Source: JAGOPO01 sp038065515
GTDB lineage: Bacteria > Patescibacteriota > Minisyncoccia > 2-02-FULL-40-12 > GWA2-44-9
DNA length: 64,000 nt
NCBI GenBank assembly: GCA_038065515.1
Contig: JBBTQV010000016.1
Span: forward strand, 1-64,000
Direction: 5' to 3'
A program made the translations under genes and the position numbers. Below are positions 1 to 8,169 of the stretch, piece by piece. A model generated the notes under the pieces. It did not search any database. It saw nothing but the letters and a program-made list of their open reading frames with translations, and was not told the origin of the DNA. The number at the start of each line of letters is the position of its first letter. Positions within the stretch are counted from its first letter, which is position 1.

Positions 1-1843
1 CATTGACGCTTCCGGACACATCGAGTTTCTGAACGGGTGTGGTGGTGCCGATGCCCACATTCCCCGCATAGCCGGGCGGTGAGACCCAGAGGGTGTTGGA
101 GAGGGAGGCATAGCCGGTGCGGACTTCGAAATTCGTGGAGATAGATGCCGCGCCGACGACATCGAGCTTGGTGGTGGGAGTGGTGGTACCAATACCGACG
201 TTGCCGGATAATCCTATATTCCATTTCCCGTTGACGTTGGCGAAAGTCGTGCCCGTCCCATTGTCGACAATATCTCCGCCGCCGTTGGGGTCGGTCGTTA
301 CGTCTTCAAGTACATGGCCGGAACCGCCTGATATAAAGATTGTATTGGTCGGAATCTGACCGCCAGAGAACGGCTGGATCCGGACATTTTGCAGGCGGAC
401 CCTCGAGGGATTCGTTGTGCCGTTGCCTAGACATAGGCCGTATCCGGGCGAAGTGTTGTAAACAAGCATATTCTCGAAGCTAATATCAGTGCCCGAAAGG
501 ACGTAGATAGACGCACCGCCGGAATTGCCGTTCTCGTCGACCAGCGCGTCATAGAAGTTGATACGCGTAGACGTATCGCGGATGTAGATGTTGGCGGTGC
601 TACCACCTCCTTCCATGCCGTTGTTGGTGAAAAGGCAGCCGAAGCACTGGACATTCGAAGAATTCGTGATGACGAGGCCATGCGTGCGCGCAAATCCAGT
701 GCGGACATTGTACAACGCCGCCATGTCGTTATATTCGAGCACGACTGAGTTTGCGAAGCCGGACACATATACGTTACGCATCGTGAAATTGATAGCGAAA
801 TATCCCGAGTAGACGCCGACGGAACCGCCGATATCCGATGACGCAACACTGCCATAGGCCGGCCCCGTGATACGCATATTCTCGATGGCTCCGCCCGATG
901 CGTTGCCCGGGCCGCTGATTGCCGCCGTCGCTGTGATGGCGCTTGCGTCGATAACCGTCACGTCTGCCGAACCCACTCGCGGCACGCCCATACCTTGGCC
1001 GATCAGGCGCGTCGATTTGCGGAGGTTCAGCGTCGAGGTAATCTTGTATGTCCCTACTGGGAAATAGACTTCGCCGCCGGTTGTCTGACTGTTTATCGCC
1101 GCCTGGATCGCGCTAGTGTCATCAGTAGCACCATCCCCCTTCGCTCCATATGCCCGTACATCAGCGTACGGACCCTTCGTGATAATGTCATTTGCGCTGA
1201 CGGTACCGCTCACATCAAGATTGGAAGAAATTGAAGCAACAGACCATGATGTCGCTCCGTTCACCGTGAGGGAGGCGAGCGTGGTAGCGCCCAGCGTTGA
1301 GGTGCCCGCGGTGAGTGAGCCGCCAATGGAGGCGCCCCCGGTTGCGGTGAGGGAGGAAAGCGTCGTAGCACCCGAGACCGTCAGCGTTTGCGTGGAAAGG
1401 TCTTTGGATCCGAAGTAGGAGACGCCGCCGATGGTGCCGGCATTGGTGGAGGTCGTGGTGGGATAGACGGAGCCGATGGAGTATCCCGAGGGGCCTTGGA
1501 TGCCTGCCTGCCCGGGCAGGCCGGAATCACCTTTATCGCCCTTGGGGCCTTTGAGCTGGGAGAGGAGAGAGAATGGGAGGCCCTGCTTGAAGTATGCTTC
1601 GACGGCGGAGAGGAGCTGGGATGGGGTGGGAGCGGAAGGGACAGCTGGTAGCTTATTAGCTTGTAGGGTTGGGGGTAGAGCGACCGTGGCGGAGGGGAGC
1701 GGAGAAGAGACCGCAGCCGCAATCTGACCGAGCTGATCGGTCGAGCGCTGCTTCGGGGAAAGGGTGACCACCGCAAGCAGGAGAAAGCCTGCCAGGGCGA
1801 TGAGCGGGGCTTTGAGCAATGCCATACCCCGCCAGTATCCCAT
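1..1843 (-). CDS. Large surface protein with pectate-lyase-like beta-helix, 3' end outside window
   Basis: Open frame of at least 614 codons that reaches the window edge without a stop. Seen: one hydrophobic segment near residues 8-24 (signal anchor); a Ser/Pro/Ala-rich stretch; a short collagen-like Gly-X-Y run at about 99-118 (GPKGDKGDSGLPGQ); Thr/Ser/Leu repeats (TLSSLTATG type); at about 228 the DVRAYGAKGDGATDD signature that opens pectate_lyase_3-type right-handed beta-helices; and two GNVGIGTTTP...KLDV repeats near 550 and 597, as in stalks of tail-fibre-like and endosialidase-chaperone proteins. The ATG at 1843 is chosen; an in-frame ATG follows six codons later. A 10-base C run lies just upstream. 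Inferred role: an exported, cell-surface adhesin or glycan-binding protein; no catalytic residues were assigned. Confidence 0.8.
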   Translation of the reverse strand, partial: MGYWRGMALLKAPLIALAGFLLLAVVTLSPKQRSTDQLGQIAAAVSSPLPSATVALPPTLQANKLPAVPSAPTPSQLLSAVEAYFKQGLPFSLLSQLKGPKGDKGDSGLPGQAGIQGPSGYSIGSVYPTTTSTNAGTIGGVSYFGSKDLSTQTLTVSGATTLSSLTATGGASIGGSLTAGTSTLGATTLASLTVNGATSWSVASISSNLDVSGTVSANDIITKGPYADVRAYGAKGDGATDDTSAIQAAINSQTTGGEVYFPVGTYKITSTLNLRKSTRLIGQGMGVPRVGSADVTVIDASAITATAAISGPGNASGGAIENMRITGPAYGSVASSDIGGSVGVYSGYFAINFTMRNVYVSGFANSVVLEYNDMAALYNVRTGFARTHGLVITNSSNVQCFGCLFTNNGMEGGGSTANIYIRDTSTRINFYDALVDENGNSGGASIYVLSGTDISFENMLVYNTSPGYGLCLGNGTTNPSRVRLQNVRIQPFSGGQIPTNTIFISGGSGHVLEDVTTDPNGGGDIVDNGTGTTFANVNGKWNIGLSGNVGIGTTTPTTKLDVVGAASISTNFEVRTGYASLSNTLWVSPPGYAGNVGIGTTTPVQKLDVSGSVN

Positions 1844-1850
1844 GAAAGCA

Positions 1851-1860
1851 CCCCCCCCCC
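1851..1860. repeat. Poly-C (10) tract before surface-protein start
   Basis: Ten consecutive C on the + strand, that is G10 on the coding strand, seven bases before the ATG of the surface-protein gene. The G run sits where a Shine-Dalgarno site would be, so slippage would change leader length or ribosome-site spacing. Similar tracts stand at both avd starts further on. Confidence 0.7.
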
Positions 1861-1893
1861 GCTAGGATGGGGTGTGGATAAAATGGGGAGGGT

Positions 1894-2151
1894 CTACTTC
1901 TTCGCGAGAAGTTTGGCGGCGCGGCTCTTCAGACGCGCGGCTTTGTTCTTTTTGATGACGCCCGTCTTAGCGGCCTTATCCAGCTTTTGCTGGAGATTCG
2001 CCAGCATTTCAGCGGCGTTCTTCGTGCTCACTGCAGCAGTCTTGCGAAATTCTTTGACGGCAATCTTGTATGCGTTCTTGGACGCCAAATTGCGCGCGCG
2101 GCGCTTGACGGACTGACGGAGTGCTTTAATAGCTGATTTTGTATTCGGCAT
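1894..2151 (-). CDS. rpsT: 30S ribosomal protein S20
   Basis: Eighty-five residues, the usual bS20 length, beginning MPNTKSAIKALRQSVKRR and very rich in Lys, Arg and Ala, with the expected three-helix pattern and a lysine-rich tail. It binds 16S rRNA in the body of the small subunit. It is encoded alone on the minus strand, between uvrB and the surface-protein gene, with its own promoter about 20 bases upstream of the ATG and no visible Shine-Dalgarno site. The short distance from stop to the next ATG (50 bases) leaves room for a promoter but no clear terminator is seen. Confidence 0.95.
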   Translation of the reverse strand: MPNTKSAIKALRQSVKRRARNLASKNAYKIAVKEFRKTAAVSTKNAAEMLANLQQKLDKAAKTGVIKKNKAARLKSRAAKLLAKK

Positions 2152-2171
2152 CGTTCTTGGTTAGAGGTTAT

Positions 2172-2200
2172 ATAGTACTACAGGTTGACGATTCATGCAA
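2172..2200 (-). promoter_or_regulatory. Predicted sigma70-type promoter of rpsT
   Basis: On the minus strand TTGCAT (2195-2200), a 17-base spacer and TACTAT (2172-2177), about 20 bases before the rpsT start. Confidence 0.5.
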
Positions 2201-2204
2201 GACC

Positions 2205-4220
2205 CTATTCGCTTGGCTGATGTTTGAGTTTCTGGATTTGATCGCGGATAAGCAGCGCCTGCTCATAATCGAGCTTGCGGATTGCCCGTTCCATCAGCTT
2301 GTTGAGCTGATCGATATATCCGGCGCGGCGCCCTACGCCGATGACGGCGGAACCATCATAATCGGCAATCGAACGCCGTTGCGGTTGAGATTTTGACACC
2401 GGCAGACTGAAGCTGTTTCCGACCGGTTTTATGATGGTTTTCGGAATAATGCCCCGTTCGGCGTTGTACTGCTCTTGTTTTGCACGACGGCGGTTCGTTT
2501 CATCCACCGCGGCCTTGATGGACCGTGTCACTTTATCGGCGTACAGAATCACATGCCCGTTCACATTGCGGGCCGCGCGGCCCATCGTCTGAATAAGCGT
2601 TGTCGTGGTACGCAGAAATCCTTCTTTGTCAGCATCCATGATCGCGATGAGCGACACTTCCGGCATATCCAGCCCTTCGCGCAACAGGTTCACCCCGACC
2701 AGCACCTCATGGATACCCAAACGGAAATCCTTGAGGATTTTTAGGCGGTCGAGCGTCTTAATTTCGCTGTGCAGGTAATTAACCTTGATGCCGTTGGCAG
2801 CCAAATGCTCGGCCATATCTTCCGCCATGCGCTTGGTCAGTGTGGTCACAATGACGCGCTCCCCCACTTTCAGGCGTGCGTGAATTTGTTCCAACAGGTG
2901 TTCGATTTGATCCTCCGTCGGATGTATTTCCACGGTCGGGTCCAGCAGTCCGGTCGGACGGACAACCTGTTCGGTGATATTTTTCGGCCCTGCCAGCTTT
3001 ATTTCGAAGTCACTCGGTGTAGCCGAAACATACACCGTTTTCTGCAAAAGTTTCTTAAATTCGTCGTACCGCAACGGTCGGTTATCAATGGCCGACGGCA
3101 GACGAAACCCGAATTCTACAAGCGTCGTCTTGCGAGCATGGTCGCCGTTGAACATCCCCTTGATCTGCGGAAGTGAGATGTGCGATTCGTCAATGATCGT
3201 GAGAAACTCTCCCTTGCTCTTGAAGTAGTCCACCAGCGTAAACGGCGGCTGGCCCGGTTTGCGGAAATCAAGATGCGCGGAGTAGTTTTCGATACCGAAA
3301 CAGTATCCCGTCTGACGCAGCATTTCCAAATCATAGAGCGTCCGCTCCTGAAGCCGTGCGGCTTCTTCGAATTTCTTCGCGCGTTTCAATACTTTGATGT
3401 GCTTTTCCATCTCGCTGCGGATATTCTCCGATGCGAGTGCGACCTTGTTGTCGTTGGTGGTCCAGAATTTCGCCGGGAATACGGTTGTTTCCACTACCTT
3501 TTCAAAACGCGGATTGCCGGTTTCCAGCTCTTCGGGATCATCAATCATCGCCAGCGCCATACCGATGATGCGATCGCCCTTGAACTTGACACGGCGCACT
3601 TCGGTAGCGGACGGACTGACGATTTCTATTTCGTCATGCGTTTTGCGAAAACATGCGCGCTTGAGTTCAATCTCGTGTCCGTACTGCAGACGCATCAGAT
3701 GACGCACCAGATCGCTGGCGGTCAGTTTCTTTCCCTCGAACAGCTCCAGCCCCATCTGCCGATAATCTTCGGGGTTGCCCAGGTTATAGATGCACGATAC
3801 CGATGCTACGATAATGACATCGTCGCGACTCATGAGCGCCTGCGTGGCGGCGTGACGCAGACGATCTATCTCTTCGTTCACCTTGGAGTCTTTCTCAATG
3901 AATGTGTCCGTCGACGGAAGGTACGCCTCCGGCTGGAAATAGTCGAAATACGACACAAAGTAGTGAACGGCGCTGTTGGGAAAATATTCCTTGAACTCGC
4001 GGTACAGTTGCGCCGCAAGCGTCTTGTTATGCGAGATGACAAGCGTCGGCTTGCCGTAGTTTGCGATAACATGCGCCATCGTGAAGGTCTTGCCAGATCC
4101 GGTCACACCTAACAAGACCTGGTGCTTCGCACCTTTTTTTAATCCCGCAGTCAGCTTTGCGATTGCTTCGGGCTGGTCGCCCGCGGGCTGGTACTTTGAT
4201 TTTAGTTTGAAATTCGCCAT
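2205..4220 (-). CDS. uvrB: Excinuclease ABC subunit B
   Basis: Full-length UvrB (671 residues). It is the damage-verifying helicase-like subunit of nucleotide excision repair, loading on DNA with UvrA and recruiting UvrC. Visible: Walker A GVTGSGKT near residue 42, the beta-hairpin region FVSYFDYFQPEAYLP near 90-105, helicase motifs (DESH near 345, SATP near 400, LREGLDMPEVSL near 520, QTMGRAARN near 550), and a C-terminal UVR motif (LDYEQALLIRDQIQKL) that contacts UvrC. It is divergent from ruvA with only nine bases between the two starts, so both promoters must be extremely compact. uvrA and uvrC are not in the window. Confidence 0.97.
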   Translation of the reverse strand: MANFKLKSKYQPAGDQPEAIAKLTAGLKKGAKHQVLLGVTGSGKTFTMAHVIANYGKPTLVISHNKTLAAQLYREFKEYFPNSAVHYFVSYFDYFQPEAYLPSTDTFIEKDSKVNEEIDRLRHAATQALMSRDDVIIVASVSCIYNLGNPEDYRQMGLELFEGKKLTASDLVRHLMRLQYGHEIELKRACFRKTHDEIEIVSPSATEVRRVKFKGDRIIGMALAMIDDPEELETGNPRFEKVVETTVFPAKFWTTNDNKVALASENIRSEMEKHIKVLKRAKKFEEAARLQERTLYDLEMLRQTGYCFGIENYSAHLDFRKPGQPPFTLVDYFKSKGEFLTIIDESHISLPQIKGMFNGDHARKTTLVEFGFRLPSAIDNRPLRYDEFKKLLQKTVYVSATPSDFEIKLAGPKNITEQVVRPTGLLDPTVEIHPTEDQIEHLLEQIHARLKVGERVIVTTLTKRMAEDMAEHLAANGIKVNYLHSEIKTLDRLKILKDFRLGIHEVLVGVNLLREGLDMPEVSLIAIMDADKEGFLRTTTTLIQTMGRAARNVNGHVILYADKVTRSIKAAVDETNRRRAKQEQYNAERGIIPKTIIKPVGNSFSLPVSKSQPQRRSIADYDGSAVIGVGRRAGYIDQLNKLMERAIRKLDYEQALLIRDQIQKLKHQPSE

Positions 4221-4229
4221 ACTGAATAT

Positions 4230-4814
4230 ATGATCGGCTTCATCGAAGGAACAATCGAATATATCGGAGATAAACAGGCTATTATTTCGGCCGGGGGCAT
4301 AGGGTATACCATCACACTCGCGCCGAAAATACTGACCAGTTTATCAAAGAATCAAGGACCCGTCAAGGTGTTCGTGTACTCAAAACTGAACATGCGCGAG
4401 GGCACATTCGACCTGTACGGTTTCACAAAAACCGAAGACTTGGAACTTTTCAAAATACTCACTTCCGTATCCGGCCTGGGCCCAAAAACAGCCATGCAGG
4501 TATTGAGTACCGTAGAGCCGCGGCATCTCAAAGAAGCCGTAGCGAACGAAGACCCGCAGGCGCTGCGTACGATATCAGGTTTGGGTATGAAAACTGCCCA
4601 GCGGCTTGTAGTGGAACTTCAGGGCAAGCTCGACTACATCGACATGACCGGTTCGGATCTTGGCGCGCTCGACATGGAAGCACAAGCGCAGGAGGCATTA
4701 GTCTCTCTGGGCTACTCGCAGACGCAGGCAAAAGAAGCGCTCAAGCAGGTCAAAGGCGCCGCCGACCTCTCCGACCGCGTCCGCAAGGCGCTTCAGCTTC
4801 TCGCGAAGAAATAA
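4230..4814 (+). CDS. ruvA: Holliday junction branch migration protein RuvA
   Basis: A 194-residue RuvA. The N-terminal OB fold (MIGFIEGTIEYIGDKQAII), the two helix-hairpin-helix motifs (LTSVSGLGPKTAMQVL and LRTISGLGMKTAQRL) and the C-terminal three-helix domain that touches RuvB (EAQEALVSLGYSQTQAKEAL) are all visible. RuvA tetramers hold the four-way junction for RuvB ATPase-driven migration. The ATG follows an A/T-rich stretch with no Shine-Dalgarno site, and the gene starts nine bases from divergent uvrB. ruvB and ruvC are not in the window. The next gene, on the opposite strand, ends 14 bases beyond the stop. Confidence 0.96.
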   Translation: MIGFIEGTIEYIGDKQAIISAGGIGYTITLAPKILTSLSKNQGPVKVFVYSKLNMREGTFDLYGFTKTEDLELFKILTSVSGLGPKTAMQVLSTVEPRHLKEAVANEDPQALRTISGLGMKTAQRLVVELQGKLDYIDMTGSDLGALDMEAQAQEALVSLGYSQTQAKEALKQVKGAADLSDRVRKALQLLAKK

Positions 4815-4828
4815 GGCGTACGGATCTC

Positions 4829-5614
4829 CTATTCGCACGACACATCAAGCGCCATCGGGTCGATGCGTTCGAGGTATACTGCGGCGAGATCGCCCATTCC
4901 CAGCAGTTGCTTGGAATACAGACTCATGTCAATGATACGGCCGCCCACATATGGCCCGCGGTCGTTGATGCGAACAACAATACTGCGGCCCGTGCGCTGA
5001 CTGACCACGCGCACCAGCGATTGTAACGGCAATGTTTTATGTGCGGCCGTCTGTTCGTACATATTGTATATCTCACCTGATGCGGCGAGTCTGCCGTGAA
5101 ACCCCGGCCCGTACCACGATGCGACCCCGTACTGAATCGGGTCAGGCTGTATGACGATTTCTTCTCTCTCGCGTACCAGATCCAACTTCTTACACAACTG
5201 AATCCCTTTGGCCTGCTTTACGGTAAGCGGGACATCGAACCAGCGAAGTACATCGGCGATCGTCGCGATTGAGCCGCGGGAAATGAAATTCGCAATCCCC
5301 AGCGCACGTGAGCTGTATGTCGTGCCGTGGTCGACAACGACGACCACGCGGTCGAGGTCGCGCGCCAATGAAAAGATATTCTGCCGAGGTGCCGTCAGAT
5401 CGAACCCCAAAAGCTGATCGCCCCATGCTGACCAGCGCCGGGTGGTATTATCGAAAATAAGATGCGCCTGTTCGTCGTAGGTGAGCGGACCCACAAGCGC
5501 AACGGCGGCGGCCACCAACGCGGTCACTGCAAGTGACTTCAAAAATATTTTTCGCGCCTTGCCTTTACGGCCGCGCAACCACGCGAAAGATTTTGTAATC
5601 CATGGAAGTGTCAT
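4829..5614 (-). CDS. RlpA-like double-psi beta-barrel protein with DUF348-like region
   Basis: A single membrane-spanning segment (LAVTALVAAAVALVGPL) follows a basic N-terminus, so the protein is exported and anchored. The middle (VVVVVDHGTTYSSRAL ... VLRWFDVPLTV) resembles DUF348/G5-type modules. The C-terminal part (YGVASWYGPGFHGRLAASGE ... VRINDRGPYVGGRIIDMS) is the RlpA-like double-psi beta-barrel, with the Asp of NDRGPY and the His of FHGR that are typical of this fold. RlpA proteins cleave or bind peptidoglycan glycan strands. The ATG at 5614 is preferred over a TTG at 5632. Likely role: cell-wall remodelling. Enzyme activity is inferred only. Confidence 0.85.
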   Translation of the reverse strand: MTLPWITKSFAWLRGRKGKARKIFLKSLAVTALVAAAVALVGPLTYDEQAHLIFDNTTRRWSAWGDQLLGFDLTAPRQNIFSLARDLDRVVVVVDHGTTYSSRALGIANFISRGSIATIADVLRWFDVPLTVKQAKGIQLCKKLDLVREREEIVIQPDPIQYGVASWYGPGFHGRLAASGEIYNMYEQTAAHKTLPLQSLVRVVSQRTGRSIVVRINDRGPYVGGRIIDMSLYSKQLLGMGDLAAVYLERIDPMALDVSCE

Positions 5615-5623
5615 GCTTCTATA

Positions 5624-5651
5624 TTGTACCAAAAAAAGAATATGCTACACT
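5624..5651 (+). promoter_or_regulatory. Predicted extended -10 promoter for the secreted protein at 5687
   Basis: TTGTAC (5624-5629), 16-base spacer, TGCTACACT (5643-5651), an extended -10. The 35-base leader ends in GAAAGGAAAC before the ATG at 5687. Confidence 0.65.
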
Positions 5652-5686
5652 GTTTTCCGTCGTTCATTCACAGAAAGGAAACCGAA

Positions 5687-6547
5687 ATGAAGCGGTTGCT
5701 CGTCGTTTTTGCCGTCCTCGCTTTGTTCGTCGTTATGCCCTCCCCCGTCATCGCGGAAGGACCGTCGGTGCAGGCATCGTTCAACATGCCACCGCACGAC
5801 CCGTTCCGAGTACCCCTGAACATCGCGCCGCTGAACTGGGAACGCCACTACCGAATCCTCGGGACTGGGACGCTTGATCGTCCGCTGTCCGGCACCAGTT
5901 CTGCGCAACCGACGGACTATACCGGCACTACCATGAGCGCCCAAGTCACGGTCATGGACGATGGCTTCCGGCTCGCGTTGGACTGGGAGCGCTCTCGGAT
6001 TGCGTCCGTCCGCATCGACAGCGAGATGCTCTATCAACCAAAACTCGAGACGCTCGACTGCATCGCCCTGCCCTGTTCTCCGAAGTTGGTACAGCGCATC
6101 GATGACCGGACGGTCGCGGATCGCATTCATCACGATGCGTTCAGCCTCGGCATTTCATATGACCCGCTGAAGGACACCAAGAATTTCGTTCTGGCGCCCG
6201 GAATCGGGGTGCAGTTGTGGAGCGTGCGTGTCGTCGAAAACACCGAATACACCAAGGCGCGGATGATATCTCCTGTCATCGGTTTCGGCCCCACGCGACT
6301 CGAGATTCTCCAGCACGATGTGAACCGCAACGAGACGACTCTGAACCGCTTCCTGCCGTTCCTCTCGATTGACGGCCAGTGCTGGCCGTGGGGCAAACAC
6401 CATAGTACAGGACTCGTCCTGCAGGCCCGCTACATCGCAGGTAGCGCATCGCAAGACCCCACCGCGTCCTCGCTCACCGAGACATACGCGGTTCCCATCC
6501 GACAGAACCACTGGCAAGGCCGCGTCGGCCTCGCAGTCGCGTTCTAG
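5687..6547 (+). CDS. Secreted protein of unknown function, possible beta-barrel
   Basis: 286 residues. The start at 5687 is set by the AAAGGA site and the predicted promoter; an in-frame ATG at 5642 lies inside the -10 region. Residues 1-23 (MKRLLVVFAVLALFVVM ... VIA) are a clear Sec signal peptide cleavable after Ala. The mature part is rich in alternating hydrophobic/polar stretches and ends in VGLAVAF; a terminal Phe preceded by alternating residues is the classic C-terminal signature of outer-membrane beta-barrels, although CPR cells are not known to have such a membrane. No family was recognised. It is a monocistronic unit with its own promoter, ribosome site and terminator. Confidence 0.75.
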   Translation: MKRLLVVFAVLALFVVMPSPVIAEGPSVQASFNMPPHDPFRVPLNIAPLNWERHYRILGTGTLDRPLSGTSSAQPTDYTGTTMSAQVTVMDDGFRLALDWERSRIASVRIDSEMLYQPKLETLDCIALPCSPKLVQRIDDRTVADRIHHDAFSLGISYDPLKDTKNFVLAPGIGVQLWSVRVVENTEYTKARMISPVIGFGPTRLEILQHDVNRNETTLNRFLPFLSIDGQCWPWGKHHSTGLVLQARYIAGSASQDPTASSLTETYAVPIRQNHWQGRVGLAVAF

Positions 6548-6553
6548 TAGTAA

Positions 6554-6583
6554 CGACCCCGCCCCGGCGGGGTCGACTTTTTT
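6554..6583 (+). terminator. Rho-independent terminator
   Basis: Stem CGACCCCGCC / GGCGGGGTCG (6554-6575) followed by T6. It ends the secreted-protein unit at 5687-6547. The last T bases coincide with the stop codon of the convergent gene. Confidence 0.9.
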
Positions 6584-7271
6584 ACCGAGAAGAGTACCGG
6601 CGAATCCACGAACCCATGACGACCGCGATAACGACCAACAGGACACCCAGTGCGACCGCCGTAGTCCATTCCATATAATGATATGCGCGCCAGGATATCA
6701 GACCGTCCATACCCCACAGCATGAGCGCCGATGCGGTCAGCAATGATGCCGTCCATGCGCTATGTCGGCGCATCGCAATGATCGCACAAACCAACAACAA
6801 CGCCCCAGCCGCGGCGGCAATAATCAGCTGATCCAGCGGTGCAAGCGCATTATGCGCCACCAAACCGGAAGCATACGAACCGACGAAACCGAACAACGCA
6901 ATCAGCGCCAACAACGATAGTGTTCTGCCGAACCAATGGTGCCGCTTCGGCGCGGAAATCTCGTGATCGGGACCAAGCGTACCGGAGGGCAGTTGCTCCT
7001 GCATCCCAAGCGCGCCGGTAGACGCAAGCGTCGCCTCGATGCTGTGTACCCGTGTCGCCAGATGAGCGACCATCCCACGCACCTGCGCCAAATCTTCGTG
7101 AATCGACGCGCCGGGCGTTGCCGGATGCAAACCGGCGGCAACATCATGCAAAGCGTTGTTGATGTCCGACTCGTGCCACCCCGCTTCCATCAGCGACACG
7201 CGCAAATTCTCGGCGGTAACGCCTTGTTGAGTCTGCTCCCGAATGTAGTCAACGAGTTCAGAATCCGCCAT
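6582..7271 (-). CDS. Four-TM membrane protein with N-terminal 'AGW' helical domain
   Basis: 229 residues, starting at the ATG at 7271 (upstream in-frame sequence overlaps the next gene). Residues 1-45 (LVDYIREQTQQGVTAENL ... AGWHESDINNAL) form a small helical domain that also begins the protein at 13390-13695. A linker follows (TPGASIHEDLAQVRGMVAHL, possible coiled coil), then four hydrophobic segments: LSLLALIALFGFVGSYASG, LIIAAAAGALLLVCAIIAM, a segment around SALMLWGMDGLI, and VALGVLLVVIAVVMGSWI. Function unknown. The N-terminal module looks like a binding domain that decorates several membrane proteins of these bacteria. It lies 22 bases after the mutY-like gene, so probably co-transcribed. 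Confidence 0.75.
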   Translation of the reverse strand: MADSELVDYIREQTQQGVTAENLRVSLMEAGWHESDINNALHDVAAGLHPATPGASIHEDLAQVRGMVAHLATRVHSIEATLASTGALGMQEQLPSGTLGPDHEISAPKRHHWFGRTLSLLALIALFGFVGSYASGLVAHNALAPLDQLIIAAAAGALLLVCAIIAMRRHSAWTASLLTASALMLWGMDGLISWRAYHYMEWTTAVALGVLLVVIAVVMGSWIRRYSSR

Positions 7272-7293
7272 GTACCTTTTTATTGTACCATTG

Positions 7294-8124
7294 TCAGCGC
7301 AAGGACCAATGCGGATTGTGCACACACCATGCATGCGCACAGCGAGCCACAAACCCTTCCCGTTCCAATTTTTCCATAACCACTTTGATTTCTTTGGGTG
7401 GCTTACCCGTCGCGGCGGCAATGGCCGAGGCGACCATCCGGGCTTGCGACACCAGAACGCGGACAACCGCACCACGCAATTGCCTCTGCGAGCCTTCAAA
7501 CGCCGACTGTCGCGTGTAGTGCTTACTTCGGGTATTGGGATTTTCCGCCTGCGTCGCAAGCCACGAGCCGTAATCCATCAGCGCGCTGTACCAATCCCTA
7601 GGAGAACTGACGGATAGCGAATGGCGAATAACGATTGGGAGAATATCCGAATCGGGAACCTTTCGCCGTTTCGGAAAGAAGTGGTGGAGATAGACGCGTC
7701 GGATATTCGTTTCGATCACCGGCACCGGTCGGTCGAATGCAAACGCCAGCACTGCACCCGCCGTGTACGGCCCGATGCCGGGCAACGCTCTTAATGCTTC
7801 ATAGTCGTCCGGCAATTTGCCTTTATATTCATCTGCCGCAACCTTTGCACACCGGAGCAACATCAACGCCCGGCGATTGTATCCCAAACCTTGCCACACC
7901 CTCAGCACGGAAGCCGGTGTCGCACGAGCCAAAGCGCGAAACGAAGGAAACGCGCGGAGAAACGAACGATAAAAGTCGATAACGCGGATCACCTGCGTCT
8001 GTTGCAACATGACTTCGCTCACGAGAATGCGATACGGATCGGTCGTGCGTCGCCACGGCAAATCATGCCGACCGTGCCGGTGCCAGTAGCGCATCACCAT
8101 TGCTTTGAATGTTTTTTCTTCCAC
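7294..8124 (-). CDS. MutY-like HhH-GPD adenine glycosylase lacking the Fe-S cluster
   Basis: 276 residues of the HhH-GPD superfamily. Seen: SEVMLQQTQV with the Glu that is catalytic in MutY (about residue 37), the helix-hairpin-helix LPGIGPYTAGAVLAF (about 112-126), and VIETNIRRV where MutY usually has the catalytic Asp; here a Glu is in that column. The Cys-X6-Cys-X2-Cys-X5-Cys cluster expected after DYGSW is absent (ATQAENPNTRSKHY). The C-terminal NUDIX-like domain is absent; a short winged-helix-like tail remains. Role: base-excision repair of A:oxoG, inferred. The GTG at 8124 is the annotated start; an ATG at 8100 is an alternative. A -10 (TATACT, 8133-8138) lies just upstream. Confidence 0.85.
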   Translation of the reverse strand: MEEKTFKAMVMRYWHRHGRHDLPWRRTTDPYRILVSEVMLQQTQVIRVIDFYRSFLRAFPSFRALARATPASVLRVWQGLGYNRRALMLLRCAKVAADEYKGKLPDDYEALRALPGIGPYTAGAVLAFAFDRPVPVIETNIRRVYLHHFFPKRRKVPDSDILPIVIRHSLSVSSPRDWYSALMDYGSWLATQAENPNTRSKHYTRQSAFEGSQRQLRGAVVRVLVSQARMVASAIAAATGKPPKEIKVVMEKLEREGFVARCAHAWCVHNPHWSLR

Positions 8125-8138
8125 TCGATGCAGTATAA

Positions 8139-8164
8139 AAGAGAACAGGGCTCTTGCGAGCCCC
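8139..8164 (-). terminator. Rho-independent terminator after the gene at 8170-8634
   Basis: On the minus strand the stem GGGGCTC / GAGCCC with loop GCAA (8148-8164) is followed by TGTTCTCTTTT. It separates the upstream unit from the mutY-like gene. Confidence 0.65.
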
Positions 8165-8169
8165 GCGAA

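Noticed and set aside
1381..1851. Minus-strand frame rich in Ser/Pro/Arg starting at a GTG
   Set aside because: It is out of frame with the long uninterrupted surface-protein frame, which has recognisable domains.
3180..4112. 310-codon plus-strand frame inside uvrB
   Set aside because: Antisense shadow of a complete, well-conserved uvrB; no domain or ribosome site.
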